NCBI RefSeq assembly: GCF_964355755.1
Contig: NC_092675.1
Location: 18,490,912 to 18,554,911, forward strand
Length of the DNA stretch: 64,000 nucleotides
Direction: 5' to 3'
From: Antedon mediterranea
Lineage: Eukaryota > Echinodermata > Crinoidea > Comatulida > Antedonidae
Position numbers and translations under genes: made by a program. The notes under the pieces are model-generated. The model had not been told where the DNA came from and made no database searches. It was given only the letters and a program-made list of their open reading frames with translations. Below, in pieces: positions 51,901-64,000 of this stretch. How positions within the stretch are numbered: position 1 is the first letter of the stretch; every line of letters begins with the position of its first letter.

Positions 51901-52828
51901 ATTATATAAAAAACGATTCTCTTAAGGAAAATATGGGATATAGCTTTTTAGCATTCAGTACTGATTATAATGAATAGTTTATTAATACCTCTTGGCGAAT
52001 TTAGCTCTTACCATTAACCGTTATTACTGTGATTTTACCTCTATAAGACTTATTGTTGACCACACGTATTCAATTGCTTGTTGTGTTTTTAACATTGTCA
52101 TCTGCACTCGATTCTGAATTGTGATATATATTGTGGATTAGTCAACTTACCAAGAACTGCATTTACTTGGCCGTTCAATTTACGTTCAATTATTTATCTT
52201 AAGAATGGATCAAATCCGAGCTCCAATATTTTATTTTAACGTAGAATAGCACTATCATTTCATAGCGTCTTGTTTTTTGTTTTTTTCAAAAGAGCAGGTA
52301 AGTGATGATATTGGTTAGGTTAGAAGCAAAACATACCCGAAAATGTCTTACACTGAAACCTCGGATGAAGTAGATCCAAGAAATAAGATCAAGTAACACA
52401 ACTGAAACAATGGGATAATTGCACTCGATTCCGCAGATAAATTTTAACTGTCTATTGACAGTCATCTAGATACGAATATGTGTAAATCCATTTTCTGGAG
52501 GCGTTATTTACACATTTCTGTCAGTGAAGATTTTAACAAAACTTTTTATTTACTATAATTCCGTGTTAAATACTGGCAACCTGTCTAAACATGTCTTTTT
52601 AATACAGTACTGAAACTGTTCCTAAGTACAATATCAAACACCAACAGATAATATGTTACTTTTGTAATAATTGTTTTGTACTTTTACGTTGTATTATAAC
52701 TACATTAAAATTTCAAATGAAATGTTTATCTATATAAATTATGTGTTTTGTTTCTTAGAAAGATGCATGGAAGTCATGTACACTGAATAACTCACCATAC
52801 TCATGTGTTGTTGTTCTCTTTATTTTAG

Positions 52829-52935
52829 CTGTTCGTTGTGGTTGCTCTACTTGTAGCTACGACCATATTGGCATGAACTCGTTGTGGAGTTTGTCTTTGT
52901 ACAACACACAAGGAACTTTCGAATCTATACAACAG
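52829..52935 (+). CDS. Candidate coding exon, product unknown
   Basis: A strong polypyrimidine acceptor (TTGTTCTCTTTATTTTAG) ends at 52828. A moderate donor, CAG then GTTCGC, follows 52935. Only one frame is open across the 107 bases, reading about 35 residues that include YDHIGMNSLWSLSLYNTQGT. It enters in phase 2 and leaves in phase 0, matching the exon at 63707. No family is recognised. An open stretch this short can occur by chance in any frame, so this is tentative. The internal ATG at 52872-52874 could also be a start. Confidence 0.3.
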
Positions 52936-54974
52936 GTTCGCTTTCATTTCTTCATTCTATTTCTAATAGAGCTAAAACCATCATACAAAATATAGGAAAG
53001 TGTGCCTGTGCATGTTGAACTTGGTATTAGTAAACAATTACAAAGGATTACCATAAACATTATAACGAATTGACGTTCATACTTTACTGCAATACTGGTA
53101 ATTATGGGTGCATGAACCTAGCTTTACAATAATACACAGTCTTAAACTTGGATATGAGAGACACTATAAGCTCACATTATCCATTAAATCTGCTTATTTT
53201 GCATGTACCCTGCTTGTTGAATGTCACATGGTATGAAACAGTTATTTTGTTGACAGAATGAACAATGCATACAATGTATATACAGATACTGTACAGTAAT
53301 AAATTAATAATAGGCCTACATACAAAACATAATATGAAAAACAAATAGCGTAGTTAAGTCCTTACCAGTCTCCAGACAATGTTATCGACAGGAGCAGCAG
53401 AGAAACGTGAAAGGGGTGGAAATGGTAATTTGTTGTGCCTATCAAAGTTTTACATATTTTAATTTTAATATTGATACCTTTAAACGTTTCTAATTTCAAT
53501 TGTTATCACGTGTTCAAATAATATAAATTAACTTTCATATAGTTAATGTGTTGGTAACTTTTCTATGCTACTTTACTTTGATACAGAATTTACAGATCTG
53601 TTGTAACCAAAGCAGCAAAGTATGGTACGCATTATTAATGTAGTACACAACTTCGATAGTTCAGAAATGACTGCAATAAACAAGCGTAGCTCGATTAGAT
53701 TAATTGATGGAAATCCTTTTTAAAGAAGCAAATATTTAACCAGGCCTATAAATAAATTGTTACCGTCATGCAATATATTAACATTCTGATTGATAGTTGA
53801 GCTAGGCTTACGATGCATATTGTTTGCATTGGCCTATGGAAAAATAACCAATACATATATTAGTATAATATATCGCAATATTCAATATTCCATTATGTAT
53901 AAACAGAGGAACTCATGTGGTTTTATATTGTAAATACATATAATCATATAGGATAAATTATTATTGTGTTTCGTAAACAGAGGGGTTATTAAAACGATAA
54001 TTAAACTAACTAAACACAGATTTTATGAAATTAATGAAGTTGTAATGCATTAGTTATGTGACATTTTGACTGATATGGTAATATCTCATAGTGTTTTACA
54101 GGTGTGATTAATTGGTTTCAACGGGCGGCGGTTTTTTTAACAACAAGGCTAACATCTCCTCGATGCATTAACATTAGAAATATGCCTGTAGTTGAACTAG
54201 ACAGGCAACGTAATAAATTGTCCAATGTGCCTATTAGCACGGGATCAGCCTTTCTTATCAGACACTAAGGACATTTTTAAAGCTAAAACACAACGTTATT
54301 ACAGTCATCAACACGAGATGTAAAAATCTCAATATTCTAATTACGTGAGAAGTAGTAATATTCCAATTTTTATATTTCTGTCATATGCCTATACGACGAA
54401 CCACGATAAACAACAGAAGGAATGTATGTATGTGCAAATAACTGATATCAAAACAGACTTATGTATTCAGATCATAACAACGTGATAACACCACGATTCA
54501 TGATAAAGAACATTACATTGTATTAAAAGTATTTAGGCGTGATGAATGTCTTTGTTCATAGTAATGTAACGAAAAAAATCACAATACTTAACAAAGCGAA
54601 AACATATTACTCGATTCAGAGCAGGAACTCACCACCTATAACTGCAATTCATAACTCGGTTACATTCATCTCTTGCAACTGAAATAAATCTCGTATGCAA
54701 TTATTTCTCTTCTCTTGCCTCCCAACTCAAATTATCTTTATACAACCTGGATTGATTAATTCTTTTGCAACTGAACCAAGTTATGGTATTGCAACTTAAT
54801 ACAAATTCATTGCTGTTACTTAGCTCTCATTTTTCATTCATTCATCTTTTATTTCGGAAAAAAATTAATTCTCCATAGCTCAAGAAAAAATTAGTGTCTA
54901 CATTATTATAAATATATGGAAACAAAAATATATATAAATATAAATCCAAAGGAAAATTACTGAAATAATGACAA

Positions 54975-55110
54975 TGCTGTGGGTATCAGTGACTGGATCC
55001 CAATGGAAATACAAAAAAAAAGCGAAAAGCTAAATCAAAACGATAAAGTAAAACAGCCAGAAAAGTTAGCAGAGCTTTCGGGCAACACTAGCCCTTCATC
55101 AGTGCAAGTC
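54975..55110 (-). mobile_element. Penelope-like element fragment with a hammerhead-like core
   Basis: On the minus strand CTGATGA (55102-55096), one A, a GGGC/GCCC stem with a 7-base loop (55094-55080), GAAA (55079-55076) and a minimal 3-bp stem (A-GC / GC-T closed by TCT) followed by TA read in order. This is the core layout of type I hammerhead ribozymes found in Penelope-like retroelements. The sequence on to ATTTCCATTGGGATCC also has a retroelement look. An extra A at the base of stem II and no visible stem I pairing mean that activity is doubtful. No reverse transcriptase remains nearby. Confidence 0.4.
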
Positions 55111-58100
55111 GTATATATATATAAATATATATATAATTATAAAAAAAAAACCTACGCCACATAGTCACGTGGTTAAAAACAATAGCTTCATCCACCTACC
55201 ATGCAGATTGGATGAAAGAAGAGCAAATTCATAAATACATTTTGTGACCATATTGCCTGACCATATTGCCTGTCCTCCCCAACCTGCTCAACATGCCATA
55301 CACTTTACGCTGTAGTTCGTAGAACGAGCAGATGGGGTTTTCTAAAAACGTAAACTCAAAATACACACGTCGACACGCCCTGGCGGATTCAGACTGTTGA
55401 AGTAGGTGGAGGGGTGAGGGTCTGTTAATGATAGAACTACAACATTTAAATAATACATTTTTATTTCAGTTTATTTTAATTATTCTTATAGGTCTTACAC
55501 TGACATATTAAAAAATACTGAAACAACTCTAGTTAAAACGCGGTTCGTAAAACTATATTGTAGGCCTACAGACTTTTGCTCATGTGTCCTACAGTTCTTT
55601 CCTACTTCAATGAAACATCAATTACTTATGAACAAATAGAAAGTAAGGACATTTGGTAACCCTAAATAATTCGAAAATTAAGTCCGTTGAAGTTGCTTTA
55701 AACATTATTTTATGTATTTATTATGAATGTATGTTGTAAATAAATCTTTAATAACACCACAGTCAACCTGATGTATACAGTAAACTACAGAACACCAATC
55801 ACAAATCACGACAGAGCCAACTTAATATTTCACCCCTGGGAGTAGATATAATACACAAAGACGGAATTATATAAAATACTACACCTCATGAGACAAGTTG
55901 TAAAAATGTGATGCCTATGATTTTGGCCGAGCGACCGACATTTACTCATTCCTCAAGAAAATACTAAAAGAATAGCATGTTAAAATATCACATAATGATA
56001 ATAACATACCTTAACTATATGTGCCTAATGATAATGTGACCTAGAAACTGTATTACCTGTAATAAGATAAGATTTAGTATGTCATTATTAATAATTATTA
56101 TCATTTTTGTCATAGTTATTACCGTATAAATTATTATTTAAAACCTTATGTTTAAATATTATTTGGTACGATATTTTCATTTAATTTCTTTATTCAAATT
56201 CAAAACAATATTAAAAACAGTCAGGGTAGCACACAGCATTAGTCAATGGCCAAACTTATTTCCATTGTGGCCATGTGATACTTAACGTTTTGTGATAGTT
56301 GTTTTATAGGATTTTATTATATTGAAATATTTAAAAAAAATTGTTTATCTTGGTGCGTTTTGGTTGGGGTGGTGGAATTTAAACTTACGACATTGAGTGT
56401 GCCTTTGTCAGATCTAATGTGACTCAAAGACATTCGTATATCAAAACACGAGTTTATGCTAACCATACCATTGACTTTCAATAATTTAATCAATCAATCT
56501 CTATATTTTTTTGGTGATCAAGTTATCTGTAATTATATTATTAATCTGATTCATAATATATAAATTTAGCAGCAACGTAATTTTGGTAATAGCGAAAGAT
56601 AATGAGATGATATCCCTCGTTTTCCAATAGACTCATGTTATTTCGGATGAATTCAATATATTCGGAACATGACGTATATTTCGATATTAATGTAGGACGC
56701 TGTAGGCTACAATAATAATGACAAATATACATACATCTAGATAAATCATTCAGACAAAGAGACTGTCCTTTTTAAAAAAATGTAACGTTTAAATAAATTA
56801 AATAACTGAGTTGTTGTTTCATTAAATATTTTAATCTGTATTATAACTCAAGTCGAGTTAATGTCATTAATAATCATGATGAAATTGTAATGTAATTGTT
56901 ATCAATAAATATATCAATGAATACTGTATATTCAAATAGTATTTAATTAAAAAATAAATTATAATAGCCGTAATACAAATTGCAGCAGATGACTATAACT
57001 GTATTATAGTTATACCAACAATTCGGAACGTCTTGGTCATGTTTAGTATAGAGAAGCACTGTTTCTATTTGTTGTTATCAATTGATAATAAGGCATGATG
57101 ATTAGAATTAGTTAACATAGTCATTTAAATTGCAATAATTACATTTTTATCTTCAGTATGATTTTAAATGTGTGTACAATTTCATACATACCGATGAAAA
57201 AGATATCGATTAATTCACTTTAAAAAACCCCACAAGTCATTTTTACAATAGAACTAAAAATAACAACAAACGTTTTGAAATAGGTATGCCATTGACTAAT
57301 TAATTAAATACAACACAAATTCATCAAGCATAAGGCCAACAAAACACATTAGTTCGTGCAACTATTGAGTCAAATCTAATCGAAATACCAATAAATCAAT
57401 CGGCATGCTAGCTTAATTAGCCAATCGGATCGATACACTCCGGAAATAAACAATAGATTCTGGCAAGACAAATTGCAGCAGATGACTGCCACAACGAGAA
57501 ACTTTTCCGGAATTGAACGACATAAGTAAATGCTGTGACGTAACCCTTGATGTAACGCGCCAACAACCAATGTCAAAACTAAATCAACTTTTATTGCCCC
57601 GTTTAAGATCACTCGATTTGCGACTCAAAGTGTTGTATTTCCTACGCAATGATTTTGCTAATTAACATTAAGCATTCGTCATTCAGAATAGTTAGTGAAA
57701 TAATGTTTCCAGTTAATAAAGAGTGTGCATAATAATTAGTAAAAATACGTTGGAAATATAATGTTATAAGACATTTGAGAAGAAAGGAGATAAGTAATAA
57801 TTTACTAAAAATTCCATCTAAGCCACATTTTAACATTATTTTAAAGAGAAAATACAAATTAGACTTCTATGAATTCATGATTCACACTGTATAACTAACT
57901 CATTAAGCAGTTTGATTTGTTTGTCTTTAGTTTCCTTAAAGAAAAAATCAGATCGAAATCAATAATATGAACAATGTTTAAAGATCTTTTCTCTTACTAT
58001 TACGAATCTGTTAATATGGTAATTTCTAGGGAATATACTTGACATCATAATTAGTTTTCATATGTATAGAATTACAGTATTTTAATAATACAACATATTT

Positions 58101-60117
58101 ACCACCAAATAAGAACTTTAAGCCGATATCACCTGTAATCGTTTTGTTGATGTCCAACCCTACAAAGTGTTCTAATTTGTAAATAAAATATGAAAAATAT
58201 ATATGAAACGCCTTAAGGGTCGAAATTGGATACTCACATTTTAAAGATCGATGTTTTAAGCGTTGTTCTAATTCTCAATCTTAAATAAGTAAACCTCATA
58301 GTATCGGTATGCTTAGTTTCACATATTGTATTTCAAGCGAAAATTGACAAAATTGAAATTGATCTACATCTTATAAAATAAAGTCGATTTTCAAGAGGTT
58401 ACTTAATGTTAGCCTTTGTTTTAGTGACTTAATACAAAATTATTATAGATACTAATACGTTTTCTTCTGAAAGTACAATTTCCTTTAGGCACAGTACACA
58501 ACAGTAAATGCCAATCAAGCAAGTCTGTCTGTATCTTAGTTAACATATGCATGCGTTTATTAATGACAATGTTTTTTTGTGAGACTAATTTTTCACTAGG
58601 ACTATTTAAGTTCATAATTATTAGTATCATTATCATATTCCGACAACAGTCTGTACAAAACATATATAAATGTTACATTTTTATGAACATACAAAATTAA
58701 AAATAAAACATACGTTCACAAACTTTATTTCGTACTAACTGTTCTAACTTTCTAAGTAATTTACATTATCACTTTGTAGAAAATAAACCACATTTAGTGT
58801 CCCTCTCCTATATACGTCAGATAGATATGTGACTTATTACATCTAGCCTATTACTTAAATATCAAATTCTCTATGTTTCATGTTCTTATAAAAAAAAACA
58901 CGTGGTAATCTACTTTACAACAAATGTATTTGAAAATCCTTTTATTGTGATAAATTGGCTCAATTTGTACGCATTGTGAACGCTCTGCTTACATTATGTG
59001 TACATGTCTCTAAGTGTTTATGTTTATCGTGCATATTTTCGGTGTAATACTGCTTGAATAGGGCCTGGATAGAATAGGGTTGTACTATGATCACTAAACT
59101 TTAAAAAAAAATTTAGTATTAACTTAAATCTTGAAGATAAAACAAACAAAAGACAAATTGTTTTATTATGCTATCACATTGTTATTAAATTCATAATATA
59201 CAGTAATATCTTGGTGAATTTTTTTAAAGAATCAAATCGTAATTTGAAATATTAATATCTTTTCAATCGTTTTAGACACTTCGTTATCTTACGTACGTAC
59301 TTATGTCCTCGCGCAAATCTTGTAAACTTTAATATCGTAATATTCTAATGTTATAGTTATTTAAAATTAAAATATAACGCGTTACAACGTTTAAGCGTTA
59401 CGAAAGCTTCGTTTGCTGCATGCGTAACGCATTGACGTGCTCTATTTTTAATGCCTGGGGCATTATATCTAATCAGAATGTGTTTTTGATAGACACTATA
59501 TCATATTTCACTTTTTAGCGCAAAAGTCAGCTTCAACTAGCGATTTATATAGCCAATAACTATACTATAACTCCAATGATATATGAACACCTTTCAAAAT
59601 GACGAATTAGTTGGTGATTTATAGACTTAATTTTGTCGTAAACGCGATTCGTCTCGTCCCAACTAGTATAATTCTTACTCGCTCACGCGTCTCATTACGC
59701 TAATAAAATCTACTTCGACATCTCTAATTGGACAACATATCCTACGTACATGTTATGAAATTAGTTTTCCTTATTCAGTTTGAAATTATTAATTTTACGA
59801 TTGGAAATTTAATAATTGACATTTTTTTTTACCAGAGGCAAGACCATATTTAAATTAATTTAAGCTGATAACAAATTGCATGATTTAGTTGTATTTAAAT
59901 GTATTCTTTCTTATGATACAGTGTGTCATACAATGCAATAACTCTCACAAAATTATGGTTGTATTATACAAAATGTAAATTAACAAAACAAGATTCAAAC
60001 CTCCGTACTAAAAACAATTAAATAATTAATAACATTATAGAAAATCATCGTTGATCAATACTAAAACATGCATCAATGACCCATACATGAAGTTGCGTTC
60101 ACCAAACACCAGATGTA

Positions 60118-60283
60118 AAGCTCTGTCTACACTGTCGAACTTTATGTGACAAAAAAAATGTGATGATATGCCCATATATGGACATGATGATGTCATATCA
60201 CTACCATATTTGGGTATATCACTATCATATTTGGGCACATCACACTTTTTTTGTCAAATTAGTTTGATAATGTGACAGAGCTT
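60118..60283. mobile_element. Short MITE, copy 2, with TA target duplication
   Basis: The left end AAGCTCTGTCTACACTGTC and the reverse complement of the right end AAGCTCTGTCACATTATC pair as terminal inverted repeats. TA stands on both sides (60116-60117 and 60284-60285). The core (CATGATGATGTCATATCAC, then CACTA(C/T)CATATTTGGG twice) is nearly the same as in the copy at 15698-15859. No coding capacity. Confidence 0.85.
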
Positions 60284-61889
60284 TAGCCCGGATGAACGGT
60301 AAAAAAAATCAACTTGTTTCCAATAGGCTCCGTTACAAATTGGAGACAAAGATTAACAATATTTGTAAAAATTTTAGAAAAGTTACATAAACCTTAACCC
60401 CTAAAATATAACCCAGTGCTGTCAACGCGTAGCAAATTATGTCTGTTTTATTACACTATACTCAGGTTTCACAATAATTACGAATAATAATTGCATTGAA
60501 ACGACTTATAATCACATTTTAAATTACCCCACCGTAATTCTAATCTATAGGTCTATTAAATTATTATTGAATCTAAATCTGAAAGAATTCAAGTTTTTAT
60601 AAACATTTTAAATTAAACCTATAGAAGACTAATGGCGTTGTTTTCTCACACATTCAAAATAATATTAGGCCTGTTGTACTATTTTGTCTCTATTGATGTT
60701 GTTATAAAATCTTTTTACATACAATACAATAAGGTTGTATTGTCCCACTTAACTCATAAATAAATATTTGCCGTTTTGCTTAATAAAAAAAATCTTGATA
60801 AATAATTGTCAGTTTTGATTGATTGATTGAAAATCAGACTGTAATTAGGCAAGCGTGACGCACTTACCATGTTATTTGCATATTCATTACCCCCGTATAT
60901 TATAAGCGTTTTCTGAATGAGAATCAAAGTTCGTCTAATTAATTTACCTTACAAAATTGATTTATATTAAGCATTCATACTAGATGTAGGCTATTTGGCA
61001 TGACACGCTCAATGTATGGATATAAATAAAAGTAATTTGATGGAATTATACGTAAAGTATGTGTGTTAAATATAAGTTCACCTTATTATAGAGTATTATA
61101 ATAATCATGTGTTATTTAGTAAATAAATATAAATCAATTGAATGATACTTCTACTAAATAACACAGTTTTTATTAAACTAATAATAAGTGAAATTATCAA
61201 TGTTACGGGAGTCAGTAATCGGTAGTAAAATGTAGGTCTAGGAACGACGAAATACATTCAAACGGTACTGTACGTAGTTGCAGCATACTTAATATGACAT
61301 ATTTATTATCAGTAGCTTATGTTGCGGCCAAGTGCGTATTAAGAGATTTCTCCATAGCGCCATGATGACTCTAAACAGCTGGGCAGTCGACGTAACTCTT
61401 TTGAGCAATTAGTGCATAGTACGCGCCCCATACGTTATATATACACAAATCTACTCATTTGCTTAGTACAGAGGCTTCTTTACTACATAGTTATTGTAAA
61501 CACTACAGGGCCAACCACATACAACTGTTTATAAGTCACACAAGTATAATATAATTTAAATGTAAATATTGTTTAAATCAAATATAATTTTGAATTAGAA
61601 ATAAGATTTATAATAAATTATAATAAAAAACTATGGTCATACTTTAAAATAGAGCATAATTAGTGCGCCACACTACACTCCTCTTTCAATTTGAAAACTT
61701 TCTTGGAAACTGGTGGCGCACTTTGAAATCATTATGCACATTTACCATCGATTGCAGTTTATTCATAGCTTAAATTCAATTGATATAGTCCTACATGTAT
61801 TTATTTCGCTTTCAAAAATATAAGACGAAATTTAGGTTCTATTAAATGATTATTTTTTAAATTTTAGTCCCGGTTTTATATTTATATAT

Positions 61890-62010
61890 ATATACATTTT
61901 TGTTTTTGTTCTATGAGCTCTTAGATGAAGGTTTTTTTCTTTTTTCTTTTGCTATGGATATATTATGTCACCATGGTATTCCGAAATAAAAAGATGAATG
62001 AATGAATGAA
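61890..62010 (+). repeat. Non-LTR retroelement 3' end with (TGAA)n
   Basis: A T/C-rich stretch, then TATTCCGAAATAAAAAGA, runs directly into four TGAA units (about 61995-62010). This matches the habit of L2/CR1-like 3' ends. No reverse-transcriptase part is present. Confidence 0.4.
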
Positions 62011-63706
62011 TTACTTTACACAGCACGGTATAGGCCTAATGGTAAATGTTAATCGTATCGGCATGTATTCTGTTTCTTAAAGAGTTATTATTAAGTTAAT
62101 AATTGGGTCTGGCCATTTCACTAATATATTACTATGACTATACTAAAGATGGCCGCATAACCGCAACATTCTAGGACTGTTGACTCCTCAAAATATGAAT
62201 AAAACATCACTTATTATTATGATTAATAGGATTATTAAGACATATAAAGTTTTGTTGTACACGCCGCTACGTGCACATGCATGTTCGCCCATTTGAGCGT
62301 AAATAAAGGTTTGAAGTAAATAATGCCGATGACCGTGGTTCTGTTTATGAGAATTCAATAGTGATATCCAATAATTGACATCGATATGCATACCAAATGT
62401 AATTCTACCACACTATACATTTTGTTCATGATTACAATGCGCTAACAACGGTGCTTGAGAAGATCTTCAGGTACAGTTTCTTTAATTTTCTGTGTATGTT
62501 TATTAGGCCTACTACAAATTCATTAGGAAGAAGCTAGCTATTATTTCGAGATGAGAGGATTAGTGATGTAGATGTGCGGGTTGGGAGGTACAGGTGGCCT
62601 AATATTTATAGTTTTTATAATATTTATAACAGTTAATATTTTGAGCTACCAGATAATGATGTCATTTCTCAATACAATAACAGAAATTTAGAACAATAAC
62701 TAGTGATTTTTGTTAGTTAGGCATAATGTTATACGGTGGTATGATGCAATTCACATTTATTATACGCTTACACTAATAATAAGCATATTACCTATTGCCT
62801 ACTGGTAGGCCTATTATCATTAGATAATTATTTTGTAGGCCTACAACAAGTTAAGTTAATTAAAGTACAATTCTTAGTATTAACAATTAATTTTACATAA
62901 TTTTAGTAACCTTGAGTGGTAATGCTAATCAATAACCTAATTATTGAACTTAATGAGCGCATTTTCTGACAGCACAGTTTGATGCCTTCTTCAGTCATCA
63001 CGTGATGTCAAAATATTTAACCTATGACCTGTCAGACTACTCTCTGACAATATTTGATTGTTTAATATAATGATGACATTTAAATCGATGTCATAATTAC
63101 AGACTTATATATTAAGTATAGTAATAAATGTTGTAAGCCGTGGGAGGTCTGTTACTAATGGTAATGTCGTTGTTTGCTTTAAAAGTTCTGTGATGCTGTA
63201 AAGCTGCTGGTATTGACAATTTCTATTGTAAATCTTAAAAGCACAATTTTTAGTAGAACATTCATAAAAACGGATTTTCTTGTTATTACTAGCTACGCTG
63301 AACATTTATTTTCCTTTGGGTGAAGTTTAGATATTTAGTAAAATTACCATGTTTGTAATAAAATAACAACGCAATTCTAATATTATACATTGTAACCCGG
63401 TAATTGTTAAAATGCATCGCAACCATTATATATAAATATTGACAAAGGAAACAATAAATATGATTTGTCGTCAAATGAAAATATGTATGATTTGCATTAG
63501 GTTACAATTTAGATAACAATTCGAAATAGTTGGTATAACCTAAGTTCTATGTTGGAGGAAATAAACTAATACATGATAAAAGGTTCATCCAAGTAATAAA
63601 ATAATAATTTCGACTAAACACATGAAAATGCTAATGACATGTTCAAATGCTAAACGCGTTACGTTTACTTTGAAGATAACATTTACATAAATAAATTGTC
63701 TTTCAG

Positions 63707-63892
63707 TTGTATACATCGATATTATCAGCTGATAAGGTAGTGTTTAGTCGTAGCACACACGGGGAAGGGGGAGCTTTGGAAGGTGTGAACGAAGACTTGG
63801 AGAATCTGATGAGTACTAAGAGGGCCACAGAGCGTTACCTTAACAACGCGTATGTTGTAGAAGATGACGAGATTGCCAATCCGATATGTTTG
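63707..63892 (+). CDS. Internal coding exon of an unidentified gene, partial
   Basis: CTTTCAG ends at 63706 and GTAAGT begins at 63893. The 186 bases are open in one frame only, 62 codons in phase 0 at both ends, while the other two frames hit stops early. The peptide is hydrophilic, acidic and probably helical (ADKVVFSRSTHGEGG, VNEDLENLMSTKRATERYLN, VVEDDEIANP). The less AT-biased base composition and the consensus donor support a real exon. I do not recognise the family; it does not look like choline acetyltransferase, which might have been expected downstream of VAChT. The rest of the gene must lie mainly beyond the right edge. Confidence 0.6.
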
Positions 63893-64000
63893 GTAAGTAT
63901 ACTAATCTTTTCAGTTCAATGCAATAATTATTTATTTTCCATTCCTCAAATAGCAAATAAATTAGGCCTAAGGTTAAACACAAATTAAAGGATTTTTTTA

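Larger units (their letters stand above)
45431..52828. other. Long AT-rich non-coding stretch downstream of VAChT
   Basis: No recognisable ChAT exon or other coding exon was seen. It contains the repeat copy at 48750-48930, AAAT repeats near 49110-49130, a CRE octamer at 50173-50180 and a 9-bp inverted repeat at 51478-51486 / 51532-51540. Confidence 0.5.
52936..63706. other. Long AT-rich non-coding stretch
   Basis: No other coding exon was recognised. It contains the Penelope-like fragment at 54975-55110, a TA-rich microsatellite at about 55112-55138, a short direct repeat TGACCATATTGCC near 55246 and 55259, the MITE at 60118-60283 and a (TGAA)n retroelement end near 62000. Confidence 0.5.

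Noticed and set aside
53369-53424. Short stretch with ATG, AG before and GT after, which could be a first ChAT exon
   Set aside because: The acceptor lacks a polypyrimidine tract, the donor is weak, and the 15 or so residues do not resemble any ChAT N terminus known to me.

Overview
The window is animal nuclear DNA: intron-rich genes with GT/AG splice sites, about two-thirds A+T, large non-coding spaces and many decayed transposons. Dispersed AGGCCTA palindromes and a fold-back element built like the sea urchin TU family make an echinoderm the best guess. This rests on recognition, not on a search, and I cannot name the species.

Left part (1-7000): the 5' end of CCAR1 (cell cycle and apoptosis regulator 1) lies on the minus strand. 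Seven coding exons in continuous phase encode the first 376 residues, and the gene runs off the left edge. Its introns hold a tRNA-derived SINE, a short TA-flanked inverted-repeat element (MITE) and a decayed tRNA-like repeat. Upstream of the start codon is an AGGCCTA-rich low-complexity tract, and next to it a 1.9-kb fold-back element with thirteen 15-16 bp repeats at each end in opposite orientation.

Middle part (7000-43000): I found no convincing host coding exon. It holds a 5'-truncated, frameshifted non-LTR retrotransposon of the CR1/L2/Rex1 group (12.65-14.45 kb), several MITE families (15.7, 17.6 and 19.05 kb), two further tRNA-derived SINEs (16.2 and 27.8 kb), a decayed tandem duplication (28.2-28.5 kb), a near-palindrome (38.04 kb), an exact threefold 262-bp tandem repeat (38.6-39.4 kb) and seven perfect TGACGTCA octamers, counting one at 50.2 kb.

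Right part (43000-64000): one intronless reading frame on the plus strand encodes the vesicular acetylcholine transporter (VAChT, SLC18A3/unc-17 family), with a 5'-UTR splice acceptor just upstream of its ATG. In most animals VAChT sits in the first intron of the choline acetyltransferase gene, but no ChAT sequence was recognised here. Two further plus-strand exon candidates lie downstream: a weak one at 52.83 kb and a good 62-codon one at 63.71 kb. They are phase-compatible but unidentified. A Penelope-like fragment at 55.07 kb carries a hammerhead-ribozyme-like core on the minus strand.

The two recognised genes diverge, CCAR1 leftward and VAChT rightward, with about 36 kb between them. Nothing in the sequence suggests that they act together.
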